NCBI GenBank assembly: GCA_902477645.1
Contig: CABSIA010000003.1
Coordinates: 1 to 57,745, forward strand
Direction: 5' to 3'
Length of the DNA: 57,745 nt
From: an uncultured Prevotella sp.
GTDB lineage: Bacteria; Bacteroidota; Bacteroidia; Bacteroidales; Bacteroidaceae
Part shown: piece after piece, positions 51,789 to 57,745 of the stretch
Layout of the letters: the number at the start of each line of letters is the position of its first letter
Position numbering within the stretch: position 1 is the stretch's first letter
Translations under genes and position numbers: made by a program
The notes under the pieces: model-generated
What the model was told of the DNA's origin: nothing
The model's database searches: none
The model's input: the letters and a program-made list of their open reading frames with translations, nothing else

Positions 51789-52769
51789 ATGAAGAAACTG
51801 ATTATCACTACAACAATGTGCCTGACCGCACTCGTGGCATCGGCACAGCATTGCGGCGGATGCAGACCTTACGAGGTGAAAGCCGAGAACAGTTACACAA
51901 ACTACAACGTGCGCTATGCCAGCAACCCAGAGGATGCGAAGCACTACACGACAAACCGTCTGCGCAAGGAATATGCCATTGAGAAGGTGTTCGCACCGGG
52001 CGAGGTAAACTGGACTTACACCCTTTTCGACAGATTTCTCATCGGTGGCGCAATGCCTACCGCTACGCCTATAAAGCTGACATCTTTGGCTTGCCTCTAC
52101 ACCGATAAGCCACAAGACAAAAAACGTCTGCTCGACAACCGCGAGCTCGGTATCATAAACATTGGCGGCAAGGGCACAGTTACCGTTGACGGCAAGAAGT
52201 ATGAGCTCGATTTCCAAGAGGCTCTCTACGTGGGACGTGCCGACGAGAAGCACAACAACGAGATTGTTCTTGAAAGTGCAGACGCTGCAAATCCTGCCAA
52301 GTTCTACATGAACAGCGCATGCGCACACCAGTCGTTCCCAATTAAAAAGGTGACTCTGAAAGATGCCAACAACATCAAGGCCGGCTCATTGAAAGAGAGC
52401 AACGACCGTGTTATCCACCAGATGATTATCGACGGTGTTGCAGGTGTCCGCACATGTCAGCTTCAGATGGGTATCACAGAGCTGAAGGAAGGCTCAGTAT
52501 GGAACACAATGCCTGCGCACACCCACACACGCCGTATGGAGACCTACATCTATTACAACGTGCCAGAGGGACAGAAAATTCTGCACATGATGGGCGAGCC
52601 GCAGGAGACACGCCCTGTATGGCTCAACAACGAGCAGGCTGTGATAGCTCCAGAATGGTCTATCCACTGCGCTGCCGGCACAAGCAACTATACCTTTATC
52701 TGGGGTATGGCTGGCGAGAACCTCATATACAACGACATGCAGGTCGTTAAGATTCCAGACCTCGAATAA
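51789..52769 (+). CDS. kduI: 5-dehydro-4-deoxy-D-glucuronate isomerase with signal peptide
   Basis: A 326-residue KduI of the cupin fold that isomerises 4-deoxy-L-threo-5-hexosulose uronate to 3-deoxy-D-glycero-2,5-hexodiulosonate in pectin breakdown. Zinc ligands H244, H246, E251 and H293 keep the spacing (2, 5, 42) of E. coli H196, H198, E203 and H245. The offset is 48 residues: the N-terminus carries a signal peptide (MKKLIITTTMCLTALVASAQ, cleavage near residue 19) and a short CGGC segment. The enzyme is thus likely periplasmic, unlike the cytoplasmic textbook form. It follows the EIIC-type gene by 12 bp; a strong terminator lies after it. Confidence 0.92.
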   Translation: MKKLIITTTMCLTALVASAQHCGGCRPYEVKAENSYTNYNVRYASNPEDAKHYTTNRLRKEYAIEKVFAPGEVNWTYTLFDRFLIGGAMPTATPIKLTSLACLYTDKPQDKKRLLDNRELGIINIGGKGTVTVDGKKYELDFQEALYVGRADEKHNNEIVLESADAANPAKFYMNSACAHQSFPIKKVTLKDANNIKAGSLKESNDRVIHQMIIDGVAGVRTCQLQMGITELKEGSVWNTMPAHTHTRRMETYIYYNVPEGQKILHMMGEPQETRPVWLNNEQAVIAPEWSIHCAAGTSNYTFIWGMAGENLIYNDMQVVKIPDLE

Positions 52770-52781
52770 AAACTTATTATC

Positions 52782-52830
52782 CCTCTCATCCACATGCAGA
52801 CATAAAGAATGTGGATGAGAGGATTTTTTT
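52782..52830 (+). terminator. Intrinsic terminator after kduI
   Basis: CCTCTCATCCACAT (52782-52795) pairs perfectly with ATGTGGATGAGAGG (52809-52822), followed by A and seven T. It lies between kduI and the MFS gene, so part of the transcription ends before the MFS gene. Confidence 0.9.
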
Positions 52831-52847
52831 AATTTTCTACTAAAACA

Positions 52848-54293
52848 ATGACTAAACTACAAACTACAAAAACAACTAACTGGCGGTGGGTGATGTGCGC
52901 AATGCTTTTCTACATCGCTGGCGGTCTGGACATGGACCGTCAGGTCCTCTCGCTTACATGGAAAGACTTTATCTCTCCTGAGTTCCACTGGAACGATGAA
53001 ATCTACGGTAACATCACAGCCGTATTCTCAATTCTATATGCCGTCGCCAACCTCTTTGCCGGAAAGTTTGTTGACTGGATGGGTACAAAGAAAGGCTATC
53101 TGTGGGCCATCCTTATCTGGTCGCTTGGCGCCGTGCTTCATGCTTTCTGCGGAGTGTTCACAGAAGGCTGGATGGGTGGCGACTTCTCGTCAAAGGAGGC
53201 TCTCATCGGCGCCACAGGCGATGCTGCCATCATGATTTCCACCATCAGCATGTATGCCTTCCTTTTCTGCCGTTGCGTACTCGCCATTGGCGAGGCAGGC
53301 AACTTCCCAGCCGCTATAAAGGTGACCGCCGAATATTTTCCAAAGAAAGACCGTGCATTCGCCACATCAATCTTTAACTCCGGCGCCAGTGTAGGCGCAC
53401 TTGCCGCTCCCGCTACAATTCCCCTTATAGCTAAGGCTGTGGGATGGGAAATGGCATTCATCATCATCGGTGCTCTCGGCTTCGTCTGGGCCGGTATCTG
53501 GATATTCGTCTACGACAAGCCCGCACAGTCCAAACATGTCAACGAAGCTGAGCTGGCATACATGAACCAGGACGATGCCGAAGAAGAGATGCCGGAGAAG
53601 GTTACAGAGGAGAAGCAAATGAGCATTTTCAAGGCATTCACCTACCGCCAGACATGGTCATTCGCATTCGGAAAGTTCATGACCGACGGTGTATGGTGGT
53701 TCTTCCTTTTCTGGGCACCGGCTTACTTCTCCGACCAGTACGGCTACACAACCGACTCTGCAATGGGCATAAAACTGATATTCACCCTCTACGCCATAGT
53801 AACAATATTGTCGATGTTTGGCGGCTATTTGCCAAAACTCTTCGTCGAGAAGAAAGGCATGAACCCATACCAGGGCCGTATGCTGGCAATGCTCATTTTT
53901 GCATTCTTCCCAATGCTTGCCCTTTTCGCACAGCCCTTAGGACAATACAGCGCATGGTGGCCCGCTGTCATCATCGGTTTGGTTGGCGCAGGCCATCAGG
54001 CATGGTCGGCAAATATATTCTCCACAACAGGCGATATGTTCCCAAAATCTGCAGTGGCAACAATAACCGGTATCGGTGCCATGGCAGGCGGTATCGGCTC
54101 GTCGCTGATCAACAAAGGCTCTGGCATGTTGTTCACATACGCCGAGGAGCAGGGGGCGGCATTCACATTCATGGGCTTTGAGGGCAAGCCTGCCGGCTAC
54201 ATGATAATTTTCTGTATCTGTGCCGTAGCCTACCTCATTGGCTGGATTGTAATGAAGGCCTTGGTTCCAAAATATAAGCCAATAGTATTATAA
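52848..54293 (+). CDS. MFS hexuronate-type transporter (ACS family, ExuT-like)
   Basis: A 481-residue, 12-helix transporter. Features typical of the anion:cation symporter family are GKFVDWMGTKKGYLWAI (the first-loop signature G-x3-D-x2-G), CVLAIGEAGNFPAAIKVTAEYFPKKDRAFAT, and MFPKSAVATITGIGAMAGGIGSSL. It probably takes up glucuronate, galacturonate or unsaturated derivatives. It is the third gene of the uronate block, 79 bp after kduI across a terminator. A terminator-like hairpin follows. Confidence 0.87.
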   Translation: MTKLQTTKTTNWRWVMCAMLFYIAGGLDMDRQVLSLTWKDFISPEFHWNDEIYGNITAVFSILYAVANLFAGKFVDWMGTKKGYLWAILIWSLGAVLHAFCGVFTEGWMGGDFSSKEALIGATGDAAIMISTISMYAFLFCRCVLAIGEAGNFPAAIKVTAEYFPKKDRAFATSIFNSGASVGALAAPATIPLIAKAVGWEMAFIIIGALGFVWAGIWIFVYDKPAQSKHVNEAELAYMNQDDAEEEMPEKVTEEKQMSIFKAFTYRQTWSFAFGKFMTDGVWWFFLFWAPAYFSDQYGYTTDSAMGIKLIFTLYAIVTILSMFGGYLPKLFVEKKGMNPYQGRMLAMLIFAFFPMLALFAQPLGQYSAWWPAVIIGLVGAGHQAWSANIFSTTGDMFPKSAVATITGIGAMAGGIGSSLINKGSGMLFTYAEEQGAAFTFMGFEGKPAGYMIIFCICAVAYLIGWIVMKALVPKYKPIVL

Positions 54294-54294
54294 T

Positions 54295-54323
54295 AAAAAA
54301 TGGATTAAAAAAATCCATTTTTA
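54295..54323 (+). terminator. Intrinsic terminator after the MFS gene
   Basis: AAAAATGGATT pairs with AATCCATTTTT, with a short A-rich loop and a T-run. Confidence 0.75.
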
Positions 54324-54338
54324 CCATACTTAAAAATC

Positions 54339-54418
54339 AAAGCGGCCTCGAAGTCAACCGAAGCCGCTTTCATTGGCAAATGCAACCGCTTGCGACTGGC
54401 ATCGCAAGCGGTTGCATT
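54339..54418. repeat. R5 double hairpin between MFS and metY genes
   Basis: A first stem AAAGCGGC / GCCGCTTT (54339-54370) is followed by the CATTGGCA spacer. A second perfect 14-16 bp stem, TGCAACCGCTTGCG / CGCAAGCGGTTGCA, has an ACTGGCAT loop. It sits between convergent genes. Confidence 0.8.
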
Positions 54419-54423
54419 ATTTT

Positions 54424-55716
54424 TCATTTTTCAGCAATGCTGTCCAAAGCCTGACGTATATCGGCAATAATGTCCTCAACATCCTCTATACCTACAGAAA
54501 GCCGGATAAGGTCTGGAGCAATTCCCGCCTCGCGCAGCTGTTCTTCCGACAACTGGCGGTGGGTATGGCTTGCCGGATGCAAAACACAAGACCGGGCATC
54601 GGCCACATGGGTCACAATGGCTATCATTTTCAGCGAATCCATAAATTTAATAGCAGTCTCACGGTCGCCTTTCAGTCCGAAGCACATAACGCCGCATGAG
54701 CCGTTGGGCAGATATTTTTTGCCCAACTCATAATCGGGGTCATCAGCAAGACCGGAATATCTCACCCAAGCCACACGGCTGTCATCATGCAGGAACTGGG
54801 CCACTTTCTGGGCATTCTCACAATGGCGGGGCATGCGGAGATGCAGAGTCTCAAGACCAAGGTTTAAGAGGAACGAGTTCTGAGGCGCGGGTATTGAGCC
54901 TAAATCACGCATCAGCTGGGCTACGAGCTTTGTGGTAAATGCCATTTTACCAAAAGCCTTGGTATATGTAAGCCCATGATATGACTCGTCGGGAGTACAC
55001 AATCCTGGAAATTTATCTGCATGGGCATCCCAGTCGAAGTTTCCGCTGTCAACAACGCATCCGCCAACCTGTGTGGCGTGTCCGTCCATATATTTCGTAG
55101 TAGAATGGGTCACAATATCGCATCCCCATTCAAAAGGACGGCAGTTTACCGGTGTCGCAAAGGTGTTGTCTACAATAAGTGGCACCCCGTGGTTGTGGGC
55201 AATAGCGGCAAAACGCCCTATATCGAAAACCGCACAGCCTGGGTTAGAGATTGTCTCACCAAATACAGCCTTGGTATTAGGACGGAATGCGGCCTCTATT
55301 TCCTCATCAGATGCCGTAGGGTCTATGAAAGTGCAGTCTATACCAAGCTTTTTGAGCGTTACGCCAAAAAGGTTGAAAGTGCCGCCATAGATGGTGTTGC
55401 TGACCACGATATGCCCCCCGGCCTCACAGATATTGAAAATGGCGTAGAAATTTGCCGCCTGACCACTCGATGTCAACACAGCCCCCACTCCACCCTCAAG
55501 GGCTGCGATTTTCGAAGCCACGGCATCGTTGGTAGGGTTTTGCAGACGGGTATAGAAATAGCCGTCTTTCTTAAGGTCGAAGAGCAACGCCATCTCCTCG
55601 GAATTATCGTACTTGAAAGTAGTGCTCTGCACTATAGGCACCACTCTCGACTCGCCGTTTTTCGGAGTCCAGCCAGCCTGCACGCACAGAGTTCCAATAT
55701 GCTTTTTGTTTTCCAT
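54424..55716 (-). CDS. metY: O-acetylhomoserine aminocarboxypropyltransferase (O-acetylhomoserine sulfhydrylase)
   Basis: A 430-residue PLP enzyme of the Cys/Met metabolism class. The motifs are YFYTRLQNPTNDAVASKIAALEGG, SSGQAANFYAI, VDNTFATPVNCRP, and the PLP lysine in THSTTKYMDGH. The length and the ETISNPGCAVFDIGRFA segment match the long MetY branch. It makes homocysteine from O-acetyl-homoserine and sulfide, in the same cycle that LuxS feeds. The start is the methionine of MENKKHIG. Only about 40 bp separate it from the rplS terminator, and no promoter box is seen there. Confidence 0.93.
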   Translation of the reverse strand: MENKKHIGTLCVQAGWTPKNGESRVVPIVQSTTFKYDNSEEMALLFDLKKDGYFYTRLQNPTNDAVASKIAALEGGVGAVLTSSGQAANFYAIFNICEAGGHIVVSNTIYGGTFNLFGVTLKKLGIDCTFIDPTASDEEIEAAFRPNTKAVFGETISNPGCAVFDIGRFAAIAHNHGVPLIVDNTFATPVNCRPFEWGCDIVTHSTTKYMDGHATQVGGCVVDSGNFDWDAHADKFPGLCTPDESYHGLTYTKAFGKMAFTTKLVAQLMRDLGSIPAPQNSFLLNLGLETLHLRMPRHCENAQKVAQFLHDDSRVAWVRYSGLADDPDYELGKKYLPNGSCGVMCFGLKGDRETAIKFMDSLKMIAIVTHVADARSCVLHPASHTHRQLSEEQLREAGIAPDLIRLSVGIEDVEDIIADIRQALDSIAEK

Positions 55717-55758
55717 CGTTTTATGTATGTTTGTGGTTGTATATAAGATATTCATCTA

Positions 55759-55796
55759 AAAAAGCAGTTCCTGCCTTGAGGCAAAAACTGCTTTTT
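55759..55796 (-). terminator. Intrinsic terminator of rplS
   Basis: AAAAAGCAGTT pairs with AACTGCTTTTT, and an inner GCC/GGC step extends the stem. On the minus strand a T-run follows. Confidence 0.85.
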
Positions 55797-55818
55797 ATCT
55801 CTTTGCGAAGAGTTCTGA

Positions 55819-56178
55819 TTACTCGCTGGTAACAACACGTCTCTCGCGGATACGTGCCTTCTTACCTGTAAGATTACGGAGATAGTAGAGCTTAGCGCGG
55901 CGAACCTTACCATGCTTGTTAACCTCGATAGAGTCGATGTTAGGAGACTCGATTGGGAAAATACGCTCTACACCGATGGTGCCAGACATCTTACGGACAG
56001 TGAAACGCTTCTTGTCACCATGGCCTGAGATTTTGATTACAACGCCACGATAGAGCTGAATACGCTCCTTTGAACCCTCGACGATTTTGTAAGCGACTGT
56101 GATAGTGTCACCAGCTCTGAACTCTGGGAACTTCTTGCCGGTTGCAAATGCTTCTTCAGCAACTTTAATTAAATCCAT
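55819..56178 (-). CDS. rplS: 50S ribosomal protein L19
   Basis: A 119-residue L19 at the 30S-50S interface. Family segments are FRAGDTITVAYKIVEG, RIQLYRGVVIKISGHG, FTVRKMSGTIGVERIFPIESPN and RAKLYYLRNLTGKKARI. It stands alone with its own promoter (TAACTTTG) and terminator, as is usual for this gene when not linked to trmD. Confidence 0.98.
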   Translation of the reverse strand: MDLIKVAEEAFATGKKFPEFRAGDTITVAYKIVEGSKERIQLYRGVVIKISGHGDKKRFTVRKMSGTIGVERIFPIESPNIDSIEVNKHGKVRRAKLYYLRNLTGKKARIRERRVVTSE

Positions 56179-56267
56179 TGTTGTTTTATAATTAAATATT
56201 GTTTGTCGTTCTCGCGCAACATGGCATGCGACACATCCGTAGCCAGCGGTTACGCCGAAAAGCGGTG

Positions 56268-56298
56268 CAAAGTTACAACTTTTTTCTTAACCCGCAAA
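56268..56298 (-). promoter_or_regulatory. Promoter of rplS
   Basis: On the minus strand, TTTG (complement of 56295-56298), 19 bp, TAACTTTG (complement of 56268-56275). The leader is about 85 nt. Confidence 0.75.
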
Positions 56299-56348
56299 GA
56301 GTCAGAGTGATTTTTCCTCTTTTTTTATCTTATATGCGAAAAAAATAG

Positions 56349-56356
56349 TAACTTTG
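56349..56356 (+). promoter_or_regulatory. -7 box of the ugd gene
   Basis: TAACTTTG on the plus strand, giving a leader of about 155 nt. The leader contains a possible 25-codon frame (56425-56502, beginning MSLLNFQLKCL) that does not resemble anything known. Nothing else is seen in this 340-base gap. Confidence 0.55.
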
Positions 56357-56520
56357 AACCCGGATTGACAAACTCTTTCCAAGAGCAAAAGCAAAACTCG
56401 CCATCCGCACAAACATACTTGATTATGTCTCTACTGAATTTCCAGTTGAAATGCTTGAGCAAATTTAAGGTTCATGAGCCTGCGGATAATTGCGAAATAT
56501 GAAATACTGATTATAAAAAC

Positions 56521-57745
56521 ATGAAAGATTTGAAAGACATCAAGATTGCCGTAGCCGGAACGGGGTACGTCGGACTTAGCATTGCCACGCTTCTGGCACA
56601 ACACCATCAGGTGACGGCTGTGGATGTAATCCCTGAGAAGGTAGAAAAAATCAACAACCGTGTCTCACCCATTCAGGACGAGTACATCGAAAAATATCTG
56701 GCGGAGAAGGAACTGCGCCTTACGGCGACTCTTGATGGCAAGACCGCATACAAGGATGCGGACTTCGTTGTTATAGCGGCTCCCACAAATTACGACCCTG
56801 TAAAGAATTATTTCGACACCCGCCATGTGGAGGAAGTCATCGACCTTGTGCTCGAAGTCAATCCAGATGCCGTAATGGTCATAAAAAGTACCATTCCTGT
56901 AGGCTATTGCCGTAGCCTTTACGTGAAATATGCCACCAAGGGAGTGAAAAAGTTTAACCTCCTGTTTTCTCCAGAATTTCTCCGTGAGAGCAAGGCCTTG
57001 TATGACAACCTATACCCCAGCCGAATTATTGTCGGCCACCCGAAAATCATAGACCGCGAGGAATTCAGAAAAGAAAACGAGGCCATTCAGCAAGTAACAG
57101 ATGTTGAGAAGATGCGCCAGGCTGCCGGAACATTTGCCACACTGCTGCAGGAAGGCGCCATCAAGGAAAATATCGACACGCTGTTCATGGGGATGAAAGA
57201 AGCAGAGGCAGTAAAGCTTTTCGCCAACACATACCTCGCCCTACGCGTAAGCTACTTCAACGAGCTTGACACATACGCCGAGGTGAAAGGTCTCGACTCA
57301 AAGGCTATCATCGACGGCATTGGTCTCGACCCGCGTATCGGCACGCACTACAACAACCCGTCGTTTGGCTACGGGGGATACTGTCTGCCTAAAGACACGA
57401 AACAGCTTCTGGCCAACTATTCCGATGTCCCGGAAAACCTCATAGAGGCTATTGTGGAGAGCAACAGGACACGCAAAGACTTCATTGCAGAGCAGGTTTT
57501 GAAAATTGCGGGCGCATACGCCGCCAATGAGAGCTACGATACGGCAAAAGAGAAAGAGGTCGTAATCGGAGTGTACAGACTGACCATGAAATCCAACTCC
57601 GACAACTTCCGCCAGTCGAGCATTCAGGGAATAATGAAACGCATCAAGGCAAAGGGCGCACAGGTTATAATCTATGAGCCGACACTTGAGGACGGAAGCA
57701 CGTTCTTTGGCAGCAAGGTCGTCAACAATCTTGCCAGCTTCAAGG
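56521..57745 (+). CDS. ugd: UDP-glucose 6-dehydrogenase, partial at window end
   Basis: 408 codons are present, without a stop. The Rossmann domain begins IKIAVAGTGYVGLSIATLLA. The family segments VIKSTIPVGYC and LLFSPEFLRESKAL follow. The catalytic cysteine is in GYGGYCLPKDTKQL (near residue 287). The C-terminal UDP-binding domain begins near VVIGVYRLTMKSNSDNFRQS. The enzyme oxidises UDP-glucose to UDP-glucuronate, a capsule and surface glycan precursor. Confidence 0.93.
   Translation, partial: MKDLKDIKIAVAGTGYVGLSIATLLAQHHQVTAVDVIPEKVEKINNRVSPIQDEYIEKYLAEKELRLTATLDGKTAYKDADFVVIAAPTNYDPVKNYFDTRHVEEVIDLVLEVNPDAVMVIKSTIPVGYCRSLYVKYATKGVKKFNLLFSPEFLRESKALYDNLYPSRIIVGHPKIIDREEFRKENEAIQQVTDVEKMRQAAGTFATLLQEGAIKENIDTLFMGMKEAEAVKLFANTYLALRVSYFNELDTYAEVKGLDSKAIIDGIGLDPRIGTHYNNPSFGYGGYCLPKDTKQLLANYSDVPENLIEAIVESNRTRKDFIAEQVLKIAGAYAANESYDTAKEKEVVIGVYRLTMKSNSDNFRQSSIQGIMKRIKAKGAQVIIYEPTLEDGSTFFGSKVVNNLASFK

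Noticed and set aside
54419..55760. SAM or other riboswitch before metY
   Set aside because: Only about 40 bases separate metY from the rplS terminator and they hold no aptamer-like structure.

Overview
The window is a stretch of a Bacteroidota chromosome, most likely a Prevotellaceae-type Bacteroidales. Pointers are the promoters (TTTG, about 19 bp, then TAnnTTTG), the MurF-Alr fusion, the bifunctional fucokinase/GDP-fucose synthase FKP, GSCFA, DUF4294, DUF3822 and DUF3244 proteins, the electron-transfer-flavoprotein/acyl-CoA dehydrogenase set and a BtuB-like TonB receptor. No rRNA, tRNA, CRISPR array or transposase gene was found. The genus is inference.

Layout. 0-10.7 kb: rhamnose mutarotase, a helicase with an embedded exonuclease domain, a TonB receptor, a metal-efflux permease-Fur operon, and a divergent DUF4294 / helix-hairpin-helix pair. 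10.8-15.1 kb: etfB-etfA-acyl-CoA dehydrogenase, split by a small repeat-bounded cassette carrying a four-helix-bundle gene. 15.3-22.9 kb: tandem SGNH esterase, dnaG, queD, queE, cardiolipin synthase, then rsmD and DUF3822 on the other strand. 23-29.7 kb: outer-membrane barrel, DUF389 protein, the mtnN-luxS pair of the AI-2/activated methyl cycle, and a YfhO-type membrane protein. 29.7-37.8 kb: a carbohydrate block of a GH30-like multidomain hydrolase, fkp, GSCFA and GH43. 37.9-41.1 kb: an AT-rich stretch of gene remnants, small membrane proteins, a DUF3244 protein and a frameshifted TPR-HTH regulator. 41.3-47.5 kb: M48 peptidase, a membrane protein, a PhoB/PhoR-like two-component pair and a PiT phosphate transporter. 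47.7-57.7 kb: murF-alr, a uronate block (EIIC-like carrier, exported KduI, hexuronate MFS), metY, rplS and the start of ugd.

The striking layer is dispersed repeats, in six groups. (1) R1: BIME-like double hairpins with GTAGGGCCGCTA / TAGCGGCCGCAA halves, eight sites, one inside the cls reading frame. (2) R2: C/G-rich palindromes that sit in frame inside three proteins (four sites) and in two non-coding places. (3) R3: GAAGAGT arrays around a conserved core. (4) R4: GGAGTTAA arrays bounding the four-helix-bundle cassette. (5) R5: 70-85 bp elements whose variable words are separated by a constant TYGGC-type spacer and fold into strong hairpins. (6) R6: a MITE-like element with perfect 22-bp terminal inverted repeats.

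Two regulatory readings stand out. Direct repeats of the form TKAAASWTTT with an 11-bp period precede both the response-regulator gene and the phosphate transporter gene, which suggests a Bacteroidota Pho-like regulon. KduI carries a signal peptide, so an early step of uronate metabolism may occur outside the cytoplasm. Several genes show decay or variation: an amber stop removes the last membrane helix of the YfhO protein, a frameshift splits the TPR regulator, and an ATPase survives only as a fragment.
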